Source of the DNA: Chitinophagaceae bacterium
GTDB lineage: Bacteria > Bacteroidota > Bacteroidia > Chitinophagales > Chitinophagaceae
Assembly: GCA_947446645.1 (NCBI GenBank)
Contig: CANFHA010000006.1
Coordinates: 62,001-126,000 of the forward strand
DNA: 64,000 nucleotides
Direction of reading: 5' to 3'
Position 1 is the first letter of the stretch; every line of letters starts with the position of its first letter. Of this stretch, positions 45,061 to 54,076 are shown one piece after another. The position numbers were made by a program, and so were the translations under genes. The notes beneath the pieces were generated by a model. That model was not told the DNA's origin, searched no databases, and saw only the letters and a list, made by a program, of their open reading frames with translations.

Positions 45061-47298
45061 ATGAATATTCTTTCTAAAAAAATCTCCTGCCTGCTTTCGG
45101 CAGTTTTCCTGTTTAATTCCATATCGTTCGGGCAGCACCTTATCCGTTATGTAGACCCCATGATCGGCACGGGCGGGCACGGGCATACTTATCCCGGCGC
45201 TACAGTGCCTTTTGGAATGGTGCAGCTAAGCCCCGACAACGGCACCCAGGGCTGGGACTGGTGCAGCGGCTACAACTATGGCGATTCTACCATAGCAGGC
45301 TTCAGCCATACCCACCTCAGTGGCACCGGCTGCGGCGACTGGTGCGATATCTCTGTGATGCCCAACACAAATCTCATTCCCGATAGCGGCTCCTTCAGGG
45401 TACGTTTTAAACACAGGAATGAAGAGAAATGGCCCGGCTACTATAGCGTGCAATTAAGCAATGGCATAAAGGTTGCGCTGTCAGCCACCGAGCATTGTGG
45501 CCTGCATCAGTACACTTTCCCCGTAGGCAGCAAGCCGGTTCTGCGCTTCAATCTTGCATTCGGCATCAACTGGGACAGCACTACGCAATCACGGATCTAC
45601 AAGGTTGATGATTCTACATTTATTGGCTACCGCTACTCTACCGGCTGGGCCAAAGAGCAGCGGGTATACTTCGCCGCACGTACATCCTACGCAGTAAACA
45701 AACTGCACATCTACGACCACACAACCCACCAGGAAGTAAAAGAGGCCGATGAAAATGACGACGTCTACAACGGGGAGCTTGAGTTTAGCGACCTCTTCGG
45801 CCACGATCTGTTGATGAAGGTGGGCCTGTCTTCTGTGAGCGTAGACAAAGCACTGAAAGCGCTTGACGAAGTAGACAGCTGGGAAATTTTAAAAACAGTT
45901 AATGATGCCACACAAAAGTGGGAGAATGAGTTCAGCAAGATCGCCGTGCAGTCGCCCAATGATAAGCTGAAACGCATCTTCTATTCAGCTCTTTACCACA
46001 CGTGCATGGCTCCTGTCCTGTATTCAGATGCTGACGGCGAATATAAAAATGCCAAAGAGAACGTAAAGAAAATGAAGAAAGGCCAGCGCTATACAGTATT
46101 CTCCCTGTGGGATACCTTCCGCGGCCTCAATCCCCTTTTCACCCTTACCCAGCCAGAACGTAACATAGATATACTCAACAGTATGCTTGCGTTCAGCGAT
46201 GAAAACGGCTTGCTGCCGGTGTGGGACCTGAGCACATGGGAAACCAACTGCATGAGCGGCTACCACGCAGTACCCGTACTTGCCGATGCAGTGTTGAAAA
46301 ACACACCGGGCCTCGATGCAGAAAAGGTTTATGCGGCCATGAAAAAAAGCGCAAACCAGAATGTAAGGGGCACACAGGACTATATTAAATACGGCTACCT
46401 GCCTCAGGACAAGGGCGCCTACAGCGTTACCATCACCCTTGAGTACGCCTACGATGATTGGTGCATAGCACAGGTAGCAAAGAAGCTGGGCAAAACAAAA
46501 GACTACGAACTGTTTATGAACCGCGCACAGGCTTACAAAAAACTATTTGACAAAAACAGTGGCTTCATCCGTGGTAAGAATGCCGATGGCAGCTGGGTGG
46601 TACCCTTCGATCCATATATGACCTCAACAGAGGGCAAGTCTATGTATGAGGAAGGTAACGCCTGGCAGTACACATTCTTCGTACCGCACGATGTGCGTGG
46701 CCTTGCCAAAGAATATGGCAGCTATGAAAAATTCATACAGAAGCTGGATTCCCTCTTTACCGTATCAGCCGGGGTAAAAGGAGAAAACGCTCCGCCCGAT
46801 GTAAGCGGACTTGTAGGGCAGTACGCACACGGCAACGAGCCCAGCCACCACATTGCCTATATGTACACCTTTGTAGGTGCCCCATGGAAAACACAGGAAC
46901 GTGTACGGTACATAATGGACTCCATGTACCACGATGCGCCTGACGGCTATGCCGGCAACGAAGACTGTGGCCAGATGAGCGCATGGGCTGTGTGGAGCAT
47001 GATGGGCATGTACCCCGCCAATCCTGCTAACGGTGAATACGTCTTCGGAAGCCCCATGTTTGATAATGTAGCCATAAAATTACCAGGCAACAGGCAGTTC
47101 TTTATCAAAGCAATAAATGCCGGGAAAAAGAACCTTTACATCCAAAGTGTAACCCTCAACGGCAAGCCATACACCAAAACTTACATAGACCATGCAAAGT
47201 TGCAGGAAGGCGGTACACTGGAATTTGTGATGGGCGCCTCACCTAACAAAAAATGGGGCACAGATCCTAAAGACTGGCCATCGTCAGTAAACAATTAA
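45061..47298 (+). CDS. glycoside hydrolase family 92 alpha-mannosidase
   Basis: 745 residues from MNILSKKISCLLSAVFLFNS, whose signal peptide ends SISFGQ; the frame is open to 44986. GH92 motifs include YVDPMIGTGGHGHTYPGATV near the N-terminus, FSHTHLSGTG, and NEDCGQMSAWAVWSMMGMYP towards the end. GH92 enzymes are calcium-dependent exo-mannosidases acting on alpha-1,2/1,3/1,6 mannose of N-glycans. It is the first gene of a three-gene operon; the next ATG overlaps its stop (TAATG). Confidence 0.93.
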   Translation: MNILSKKISCLLSAVFLFNSISFGQHLIRYVDPMIGTGGHGHTYPGATVPFGMVQLSPDNGTQGWDWCSGYNYGDSTIAGFSHTHLSGTGCGDWCDISVMPNTNLIPDSGSFRVRFKHRNEEKWPGYYSVQLSNGIKVALSATEHCGLHQYTFPVGSKPVLRFNLAFGINWDSTTQSRIYKVDDSTFIGYRYSTGWAKEQRVYFAARTSYAVNKLHIYDHTTHQEVKEADENDDVYNGELEFSDLFGHDLLMKVGLSSVSVDKALKALDEVDSWEILKTVNDATQKWENEFSKIAVQSPNDKLKRIFYSALYHTCMAPVLYSDADGEYKNAKENVKKMKKGQRYTVFSLWDTFRGLNPLFTLTQPERNIDILNSMLAFSDENGLLPVWDLSTWETNCMSGYHAVPVLADAVLKNTPGLDAEKVYAAMKKSANQNVRGTQDYIKYGYLPQDKGAYSVTITLEYAYDDWCIAQVAKKLGKTKDYELFMNRAQAYKKLFDKNSGFIRGKNADGSWVVPFDPYMTSTEGKSMYEEGNAWQYTFFVPHDVRGLAKEYGSYEKFIQKLDSLFTVSAGVKGENAPPDVSGLVGQYAHGNEPSHHIAYMYTFVGAPWKTQERVRYIMDSMYHDAPDGYAGNEDCGQMSAWAVWSMMGMYPANPANGEYVFGSPMFDNVAIKLPGNRQFFIKAINAGKKNLYIQSVTLNGKPYTKTYIDHAKLQEGGTLEFVMGASPNKKWGTDPKDWPSSVNN

Positions 47299-49952
47299 TG
47301 ACGGAAAATCATTACCATATCATATGGAGTAAAAGAGCGGTAATAATCGCTCTTTTACTTTGTCTGCCATACAGCCTGTTTGCCCAAAACCAGTATGAGC
47401 TCAACTCAGGCTGGCGCTGTATCCGGGCATCTTCGATCAATAAAACCGGAGCGTTGATATCTAAACCTTCCGCGCCCCTTACCGGCTGGCTGCCAGCTGT
47501 AGTACCCGGCACCGTCCTCACCAGCCTGCTAAGCAACAAACTTATCCCCGATCCATTCTATGGGATGAACAACAAGCAGATACCGGATATTTACAATGTT
47601 GGCCGCGATTATTACACTTATTGGTTTGTAAAGGACTTTACAGATAAAAGGCTAAAGGATGAATGTGTATGGCTGCAATTCCGGGGAGTGAACAACAGTT
47701 TTGATGTATACCTGAATGGCCACAAGATCAATGACCATCGCGACAGCAGCATGTACCTCCGCCATGAATACAACATTACTCCTTACCTGGCGAAAGACGG
47801 ACACAACCGCCTCGCTGTTATCGTGTATCCCCCCGATCCCGTAGGCAACCCGAATGGCGGCCAGGGTGGGGATGGCCTTATCGCACATAACATCACCAAT
47901 CAATACACCGCAGGCTGGGACTGGATACAACCGGTGCACGACCGCAACACCGGCATCTGGGACAAAGTGCTTATCAAAAAAACGAAGCAGGTAAAGCTTT
48001 TCCACACACACATCGTTACACTTGTACCCGGCATTCGTAGCGTGGCCGGCACACAGGCCGCAGCAACAATTAAAGTTTCAGCAACGCTTGAAAACACAAG
48101 CAGTGAAGCCATATCCGGCACCTTGCAGTATGAGCTTAACGGCCGAAGGATAACCGCACGACAGACCGTGCCCCCGCACACTCATCTCACTGTCACCCTA
48201 CCCGATCACATGCTTGATAACCCACAGTTGTGGTGGCCAAACGGCTACGGCCCACAAAACCTTTATACGGCTAAAGTGCAGTTCATCACAGACAGAAACG
48301 GTGTATCTGATGGAGAAACAGTGACCTTCGGCGTACGCGAGCTACAGGCGGTATGGAACACCCACACCCTGAGCCGCGAACTGCATGTAAACGGCCAGAA
48401 GATATTCATAAAAGGCGGCAACTGGATATGCACGGACGAGATGCTACGCTGCTCAAAAGAACGCTATGATGCCGAAGTGCGCTACCATCATGATATGAAC
48501 CTGAACCTCATTCGCGTATGGGGCGGCGGGCTCACAGAGCGCCCTGCTTTTTATGATGCCTGCGATAAGTATGGCCTGCTGGTGATACAGGACTTCTGGG
48601 TATCGGGCGACTGTAATGGCCGCTGGTACGACCCGCTGAAGCATGAGGATACCAATGCACGCAGACAATATCCCAACGACCACAAACTATTGCTTACCTC
48701 AATGGCCGACCAGGTACTCATGTTGCGCAACCATCCCTCACTGGCTTTCTGGTGCGGGGGCAATGAGATAAAGCCACCGGCTGATGTTCTGAGGCCGCTT
48801 CGCGACTCCATCCTCCCTACGCTGGATGGCACGCGCTTCTTCTTTGAGTACTCTAACGACGACAGCATGTCGTACCAGGCTCATGACGGACCATACACTA
48901 TTCAACCCGACACCTTTTTCTGGAGCCACCGGTCGTGGGGCTTTAACTCCGAGGTAGGCTCCGTGGGCATTGGCGACTACGAAAGCCTTGAGCGATTTAT
49001 ACCGATGAAAAACATGGTCCTTCCTTACTACGATACCGTGGCTCACAAGTGGGTTGCAGACTCAGTATGGCAATACCACAAGTACGTTAGTTACGACTCT
49101 GCTATAGAAGCCTATGGCCATCCTAAAGACGTGCAGGACTTTGCCAGAAAGGCCCAGCTGGTAAACTATAACCAGTACCGCGCCCTGATGGAAGGCGCCA
49201 GCGCCCACATGTGGGACTGGTACACCGGCATCATAGAATGGAAAACCCACAACCCATGGACCGCCATGGTAGGCCAGATGTACGATGTATACCTGGACCC
49301 TAATGCATGCATGTATGGTATGCAGGTGGGCTCGAAGCCTTTGCACATTATGTATGACCCCACACATCGATCTATCGTTGTTGTAAATAACAGCTCCGAT
49401 TCGGTTGAATTGAATGCGAATGTGAAGATCGGAAGGAAACAATTTGATATCATGAGTGAAATCGTTTGGGTATCTGCAAATTCATGCAAGACTATTTATG
49501 TTTTTGGGGAAGAATCGTACAATAGCCATAACGGGATATCCTACGAATTTAGCAGGGGCACATTCCTGTCATTGCACCTATACTGCGCAGGGAAACGCAC
49601 AATGGATGACAACACTTATGCACTGCCGGACACTAGTGGCAGCTACGAATGGCTGTCTAAAATAGGCTGGCCCAAAATACATGCATTCGCAGAACAAAAA
49701 GGCAGTCATACAATAACCGTAAGCATAGAGAACGATAAACCGATTCCCGCCTATTTTGTTCATGTGTACCTCGTAGATAAAGTTTCAAAAAAACGAATTT
49801 TACCAGTTTTCTGTAATAATAACTATATTTCAGTACTTACAGATGAGCTAAGATCGTTGACCATAGACTATACCGAACAAAGCGGTATTGAGCCAATGGT
49901 CTGCATAGAAGGCTGGAATGTAGAAAAACAATACATCGAAATAAAACATTAA
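47298..49952 (+). CDS. glycoside hydrolase family 2 beta-mannosidase
   Basis: 884 residues with a signal peptide (about 1-30, ending SLFAQ). It has the GH2 sandwich domains, then the catalytic barrel with RVWGGGLTERPAFYDACD, FWCGGNEIKPP (acid/base Glu) and WGFNSEVGSVG (nucleophile Glu). These fit beta-mannosidases that cut the Man-beta-1,4-GlcNAc core of N-glycans. It is coupled to GH92 by a 1-nt stop/start overlap and is followed after 5 nt by GH20. Confidence 0.9.
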   Translation: MTENHYHIIWSKRAVIIALLLCLPYSLFAQNQYELNSGWRCIRASSINKTGALISKPSAPLTGWLPAVVPGTVLTSLLSNKLIPDPFYGMNNKQIPDIYNVGRDYYTYWFVKDFTDKRLKDECVWLQFRGVNNSFDVYLNGHKINDHRDSSMYLRHEYNITPYLAKDGHNRLAVIVYPPDPVGNPNGGQGGDGLIAHNITNQYTAGWDWIQPVHDRNTGIWDKVLIKKTKQVKLFHTHIVTLVPGIRSVAGTQAAATIKVSATLENTSSEAISGTLQYELNGRRITARQTVPPHTHLTVTLPDHMLDNPQLWWPNGYGPQNLYTAKVQFITDRNGVSDGETVTFGVRELQAVWNTHTLSRELHVNGQKIFIKGGNWICTDEMLRCSKERYDAEVRYHHDMNLNLIRVWGGGLTERPAFYDACDKYGLLVIQDFWVSGDCNGRWYDPLKHEDTNARRQYPNDHKLLLTSMADQVLMLRNHPSLAFWCGGNEIKPPADVLRPLRDSILPTLDGTRFFFEYSNDDSMSYQAHDGPYTIQPDTFFWSHRSWGFNSEVGSVGIGDYESLERFIPMKNMVLPYYDTVAHKWVADSVWQYHKYVSYDSAIEAYGHPKDVQDFARKAQLVNYNQYRALMEGASAHMWDWYTGIIEWKTHNPWTAMVGQMYDVYLDPNACMYGMQVGSKPLHIMYDPTHRSIVVVNNSSDSVELNANVKIGRKQFDIMSEIVWVSANSCKTIYVFGEESYNSHNGISYEFSRGTFLSLHLYCAGKRTMDDNTYALPDTSGSYEWLSKIGWPKIHAFAEQKGSHTITVSIENDKPIPAYFVHVYLVDKVSKKRILPVFCNNNYISVLTDELRSLTIDYTEQSGIEPMVCIEGWNVEKQYIEIKH

Positions 49953-49957
49953 AGCGT

Positions 49958-51838
49958 ATGAACACAACAATCCAAATTCCCAATTACAAATTCCGAATTC
50001 CAATCATCATACTCCTTTTCCTTGCTTTTACATCCACCGCACAAAGCGACCCCAACCTGGGCATTATTCCCGCGCCGGTTTCGGTGAACAAGGGCAAGGG
50101 CGAGTTCCGGCTTACGCCTGAAACCCTTATCCTGGTAGACTCTCCTTCAAATAAGGCCATCCATTTCTTTACAGAGTACCTGAAAAAAGCAGGCTATATA
50201 AACACGGTACTGGACGTGAACACCGTGGACAAAAAGAAGTACTCACTGAAGAACAGCATCACCCTTTCGCTCAACTTTAAGGGAGATCTGCCTGCCGAGG
50301 GTTACCGCCTTTCTGTTACTGAGAACCAGGTGATCATAGAGGGTCGTGGTGCTGGTATGTTCTATGGCATACAGTCGCTTATACAGATGATGCATGGCAC
50401 CAATCCCGGCTATGCTGCAATACCCTGTGCTACAATAAAAGACTACCCACGCTTCTCCTATCGCGGCATGCACCTGGATGTGGCCCGGCACTTTTATGAT
50501 ACTGCCTTTGTTAAGAAATATATAGACATGCTGGCCGCATATAAGATCAATAGTTTTCACTGGCACCTTACTGATGACCAGGGCTGGCGCATAGAGATCA
50601 GGAAGTATCCTAAGCTGACCGAAGTGGGCAGCAAGCGCGCGCAAACCAAGATTGGCCGCGCTACCGGTGGCGACTCTACCAGCTACGACAACATGCCTTA
50701 TGAAGGCTTTTACACGCAAGACCAGATAGCAGATGTGATCCGCTATGCAAGCGACCGTTATGTACAGATAATACCAGAGATTGAAATGCCGGGCCACTCC
50801 CTTGCTGCTATTACCGCCTATCCAGAGCTGAGCTGCGACCCATCTAAAACCTACAAAGTAGGCGAAACATGGGGGGTATCGAACGATGTGCTGTGCCCTA
50901 CCAACGAAACCTTCAAAATGCTGGATGACATACTGCTGGAGGTGATGGAACTATTCCCCGGCAAGTACATACACATAGGCGGTGATGAGTGCCCTAAGAT
51001 AGCATGGAAGAAATCAGAGTTCTGCCGGTCGCTGATGAGTGAGCAAAACATAAATGATGAAAATGGACTGCAAAGCTGGTTCATAGGCAAAATTGAAAAG
51101 TACGTAAACTCACAGGGCCGCAACATAATAGGCTGGGACGAAATACTGGAAGGTGGCCTTGCCCCCAATGCCACAGTTATGAGCTGGCGCGGCGATAAGG
51201 GCGGCATAGCTGCAGCACAGCTGGGCCATGATGTTATAATGACACCCGGCAGCGGCGGCCTTTACTTCGACCATGCTCAGAGCAAATCGCCACAGGAGCC
51301 CCTTTCTATAGGCGGTTACGCGCCGCTTGAGAAAACCTATGCCTACAACCCTGTGCCATCTGCGCTCAACGCGGAGCAGGCAAAACACGTAATAGGCGTG
51401 CAGGCCAATGTGTGGACAGAGTACATCACTACTACTGCCAAGGTGGAATATGCGGTGCTCCCTAGGCTGATGGCCCTTGCCGAAGTAGGCTGGACACCTG
51501 CCAACGGAAAGGACTTCACTAACTTCTCACAGCAGCGCCTGCCCCGCCACCTTGCCCGGCTCGATGCAACAGGCACCAACTTCCGTGTACCGGTTGCCTA
51601 CGGAGCAGAAGATACTACGCTTAGCGGCAGCCACTTTACCATAAAGCTGACACCCGCCGTAGAGGGCGCTAAAATATATTACACCCTCGATGGTTATGCC
51701 CCCCGCGAAACCGACCAGGAATATAAAGGCCCTATGGAGTTTACCATTCCTGAGCACGGCTCTTTGCACTTCAAGACCATCACCATTACTGCAGCCGGCC
51801 GCCGCAGCAACGTAAGCGACATAAAAATGGAGAACTAG
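49958..51838 (+). CDS. glycoside hydrolase family 20 beta-N-acetylhexosaminidase
   Basis: 626 residues. The signal peptide is about residues 1-31 (ending FTSTAQ). A GH20b N-terminal domain is followed by the catalytic barrel with RGMHLDVARHF, NSFHWHLTDDQGWRIEIRKY and HIGGDECPK, which holds the adjacent Asp-Glu pair of substrate-assisted catalysis. A chitobiase/beta-hexosaminidase C-terminal domain (YTLDGYAPRETDQEYKGP) ends it. It would remove terminal GlcNAc/GalNAc and completes the GH92-GH2-GH20 operon. Confidence 0.93.
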   Translation: MNTTIQIPNYKFRIPIIILLFLAFTSTAQSDPNLGIIPAPVSVNKGKGEFRLTPETLILVDSPSNKAIHFFTEYLKKAGYINTVLDVNTVDKKKYSLKNSITLSLNFKGDLPAEGYRLSVTENQVIIEGRGAGMFYGIQSLIQMMHGTNPGYAAIPCATIKDYPRFSYRGMHLDVARHFYDTAFVKKYIDMLAAYKINSFHWHLTDDQGWRIEIRKYPKLTEVGSKRAQTKIGRATGGDSTSYDNMPYEGFYTQDQIADVIRYASDRYVQIIPEIEMPGHSLAAITAYPELSCDPSKTYKVGETWGVSNDVLCPTNETFKMLDDILLEVMELFPGKYIHIGGDECPKIAWKKSEFCRSLMSEQNINDENGLQSWFIGKIEKYVNSQGRNIIGWDEILEGGLAPNATVMSWRGDKGGIAAAQLGHDVIMTPGSGGLYFDHAQSKSPQEPLSIGGYAPLEKTYAYNPVPSALNAEQAKHVIGVQANVWTEYITTTAKVEYAVLPRLMALAEVGWTPANGKDFTNFSQQRLPRHLARLDATGTNFRVPVAYGAEDTTLSGSHFTIKLTPAVEGAKIYYTLDGYAPRETDQEYKGPMEFTIPEHGSLHFKTITITAAGRRSNVSDIKMEN

Positions 51839-51870
51839 TTTCTCCCCAAAGACGCGAACGATCTTGGATA

Positions 51871-51995
51871 TTAATGTCACCTCCGTGTCTCTGCCCTTCG
51901 CAGCACACGGAGGCATCAGAGTACTGAAGCTGATTTCGTAAAACTACACGAGTATCGGTGAGTCCCGCTGAAGAAGCGGAGACTCCCCGAGGACG
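51871..51995. repeat. 125-bp structured direct repeat, copy 1
   Basis: It is 118/125 identical to copy 2 with no gaps. Hairpin 1 is CTCCGTGT...ACACGGAG with an inner CTGC/GCAG stem; hairpin 2 is GAGTC-CCGCT pairing with AGCGG-A-GACTC around a GAAGA-like loop. It sits 33 nt after the GH20 stop and could also act as its terminator. No coding potential is seen in 51839-52247 apart from the two repeats. Confidence 0.8.
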
Positions 51996-52113
51996 TAAAA
52001 CAACGGTAGCAAGTATTTTTAAATTTGTATACCAATATTGTTTTGCGGCCGGATCTCATTATCAATAAAGATAAGTTTAGTCGAGTAAAGCAAATAATAT
52101 TTTAGATTTTTCT

Positions 52114-52238
52114 TTAATGTCCATTCCGTGTCTCTGCCCTTCGCAGCACACGGAGGCATCAGGGTACTGAAGCTGATTTCGTAAAACTACGCGAGTATCG
52201 GTGAGTCTCGCTGAAGAAGCAGAGACTCCCCGAGGACG
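52114..52238. repeat. 125-bp structured direct repeat, copy 2
   Basis: Second copy, ending 10 nt from the stop of the DUF4259-like gene. Compared with copy 1, two of its seven changes fall in hairpin 2 (C to T on one arm and G to A on the other), and ten pairs are kept with the bulged A moved. The 118 nt between copies are A+T-rich and hold nothing recognisable. Confidence 0.8.
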
Positions 52239-52247
52239 AAAAAAATA

Positions 52248-53108
52248 TTAATTTCTCCAGTCTTTTGTTCGTATTTTCAATTTTGGCCTTTCGCCATTGC
52301 TTATTCTCTTGAAAGTTTGTTGACTAAAAATAATTAAAACATCCCAAGGCACCCAGACCTGAAACGATCCTAGGAAATCATGGCTAAATTTTTTAGTAAC
52401 GCTAAGGTTTCCAATTCTTTCAAAACTGTCGGCGAATTCCTTATGACTTTTTGCTTCAAACCAATAAGCTATTGGTAATTCATTTTTTAATTTATGCACG
52501 ATCTTACCATATCTTTCTTCCTCCCAAATGGTTAGAATATCTGCATTTTCAAAATCAGATAGATTTGGTTTAATGCTTTTGAATATCGTTGTCGCGACAA
52601 TGAAATTAAGGCCATATTTACCCTGTTTCTCAGCCTCATAGACTAAAGCTCCACCATAATTCCCATTGTCCATTTTGAAAACCAGACAATCTCCTTTTTC
52701 AAAGACAGAAGGAACAAGCTTTACTTTAATTTTCTTTCTTGCTTTTGGATGGTCTTTGGGGGTGGAAATTTGAATAAGGAAATTGTCAAGGACTGCTTTT
52801 CGCTTCTTCAAATCCTGTTCAGAAGCTTCGAGTTCTTTCCAAATTCTCAGATCATGACCAGAATTAACTATTTCCTTTACCTTGTTTAAGATTGTTACGT
52901 TTAGTGCATTACATTCCCAAAGTGCCTTTGCAAGGGCAAACCAGAAGTTATTGGCATCCTCTTCAATTTCAATTGTTTCATCATAGTCTTTTTCCAACTG
53001 GTTCACGATTAAGTCTATTTCCCAATTGTCATTATAATAATTGAAGTAGCTATCGTAAACTTCAGCAAAAGTATCATTGGATGATATCGAAATACCCCAT
53101 GTTCCCAT
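52248..53108 (-). CDS. DUF4259-like hypothetical protein
   Basis: 286 residues. It begins MGTWGISISSNDTFAEVYD, the MGTWG-x-x-x-x-ND pattern of DUF4259-type proteins, and continues with a block ANNFWFALAKALWECNALNV. The C-terminal half (YGGALVYEAEKQGKYGLNFI, PIAYWFEAKSHKEFADSFER) looks like a small beta-barrel domain. There is no signal or membrane helix. Similar proteins turn up as scattered singletons and as possible immunity-like proteins; the function is not known. It is A+T-richer than its neighbours and flanked by the structured repeats, which hints at acquisition. Confidence 0.65.
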   Translation of the reverse strand: MGTWGISISSNDTFAEVYDSYFNYYNDNWEIDLIVNQLEKDYDETIEIEEDANNFWFALAKALWECNALNVTILNKVKEIVNSGHDLRIWKELEASEQDLKKRKAVLDNFLIQISTPKDHPKARKKIKVKLVPSVFEKGDCLVFKMDNGNYGGALVYEAEKQGKYGLNFIVATTIFKSIKPNLSDFENADILTIWEEERYGKIVHKLKNELPIAYWFEAKSHKEFADSFERIGNLSVTKKFSHDFLGSFQVWVPWDVLIIFSQQTFKRISNGERPKLKIRTKDWRN

Positions 53109-53206
53109 AATTAAGTCATTTAACTATTCTCTATTCGAGGCATGAATTATGCTGTCGAAAGAATGTAAATTAACAAAAGTTCGAACTTCCCGTTTGGGTA
53201 AAAAAT

Positions 53207-53231
53207 AAAACCTGCGACCAGCGCAGGTTTT
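53207..53231 (-). terminator. hairpin with T-rich tail between the DUF4259-like gene and the small peptide genes
   Basis: AAAACCTGCG pairs with CGCAGGTTTT around a 5-nt loop; the minus strand continues into ATTTTTTACC. It lies about 130 nt below the first terminator of the 38-residue peptide gene, so something short may be transcribed between (53232-53304), or it is a second stop. Confidence 0.6.
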
Positions 53232-53304
53232 AAACTAAGTGCCCGAAACAACAATCGCACCTGTATAATTTTCTGATATTCCGTTACAGCATCCGCAAAT
53301 AAAA

Positions 53305-53338
53305 AAGCGCCTGCAGCTTCACCAAACTGCAAACGCCT
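53305..53338 (-). terminator. intrinsic terminator of the 38-residue peptide gene
   Basis: On the minus strand AGGCGTTTGCAG pairs with CTGCAGGCGCTT (12 bp, three G-T wobbles) and is followed by TTTTATTTG, 20 nt past the stop at 53359. Confidence 0.65.
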
Positions 53339-53358
53339 GAAAGGACTCTTGTTTTTTT

Positions 53359-53475
53359 TTAATTGCGTCTTGTCACTTTTGCCAGTGCCGGTAATACTAC
53401 ATCTCTCGTGGCAAAGGAGAGTACAAGACAAATTGCCATCACTGCTGCTGCGTAACCAAATGTTTGAATGAGCAT
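53359..53475 (-). CDS. 38-residue single-helix membrane peptide (tandem paralogue 1)
   Basis: Begins MLIQTFGYAAAVMAICLVLS and ends with a basic tail (KVTRRN). It has one transmembrane helix (about 5-22) followed by FATRDVVLPAL. The neighbouring gene at 53690-53797 encodes a clear paralogue sharing GYA-x-AVMA-x-CL-x-LSFATR. The frame is open to 53604, but the ATG at 53475 aligns with the start of the paralogue. Each has its own terminator, suggesting separate transcripts. No known family is recognised; a regulatory or toxin-like membrane peptide is possible. Confidence 0.6.
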   Translation of the reverse strand: MLIQTFGYAAAVMAICLVLSFATRDVVLPALAKVTRRN

Positions 53476-53639
53476 GTTCTTATTTTTGGGGGTTGAGATT
53501 TTTTTTGAGAAAACAATGTTAACTAAGTGGAAGATTCGAAAAAGTCTAAAGGGGTAAAGCCCGTAGTTTTTGGGGCGAAAATTCCAGCCGCATTTTTCAC
53601 CCATTGTTTACCAATAATCCTTAACCGCAGGGCACAAAA

Positions 53640-53677
53640 AAAGGTGCTTGTAACCTAACCTGGCCACAAGCACCTTT
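53640..53677 (-). terminator. strong intrinsic terminator of the 35-residue peptide gene
   Basis: AAAGGTGCTTGT pairs perfectly with ACAAGCACCTTT (12 bp); on the minus strand it runs into a T tract. It lies 12 nt past the stop at 53690. Confidence 0.8.
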
Positions 53678-53689
53678 CCAAAAAAATTG

Positions 53690-53797
53690 TTATTTGTTCC
53701 TTATAAGCAGTGGTGATAAAATACCCCTGGTTGCAAAAGAAAGAGCGAGGCAGACTGCCATTACCGCTACAGCGTAGCCTATTGCGTGTACAATCAT
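53690..53797 (-). CDS. 35-residue single-helix membrane peptide (tandem paralogue 2)
   Basis: Begins MIVHAIGYAVAVMAVCLALS and continues FATRGILSPLLIRNK. It has the same layout as the 38-residue peptide: short lead, one transmembrane helix, FATR, hydrophobic patch, basic end. About half of the positions are identical. Amino-acid conservation between copies whose flanking sequence differs is the main evidence that both are real genes. The region 53798-54044 upstream, before ahcY, shows no gene. Confidence 0.6.
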   Translation of the reverse strand: MIVHAIGYAVAVMAVCLALSFATRGILSPLLIRNK

Positions 53798-54044
53798 AAT
53801 TGGTGTGTTTTATTAGTTAGACAATATTTCGATTTACTAACGTAATGTTAATGAATTAAAATTTGATTATCCAAACTTTTAATCAGCAGCCAGTTACAAT
53901 TGGGGTGAATTTGCAGTATTAAGGGGAGTAATTAATAACTCATTAACAAATAAGCGCAGCTTCGAATAAAAAAACCTCTATTGCCCAATATGTTATATCT
54001 ATAACAAAATAGCAGTTTTATGACGTTCATATTCTGTAATAGCG

Positions 54045-54052
54045 TAAATTTG
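54045..54052 (+). promoter_or_regulatory. Bacteroidota -7 box upstream of ahcY
   Basis: TAAATTTG (TAnnTTTG) is followed by an A-rich leader and the ATG at 54077, which argues against the in-frame ATG at 54020. Confidence 0.5.
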
Positions 54053-54076
54053 CAAAAAAAATTTAATAAAACATAT

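Noticed and set aside
53147-53431. 94-codon minus-strand frame across the terminators of the small peptide gene
   Set aside because: It overlaps two hairpins and the peptide gene in another frame, and has no recognisable domain or start context.
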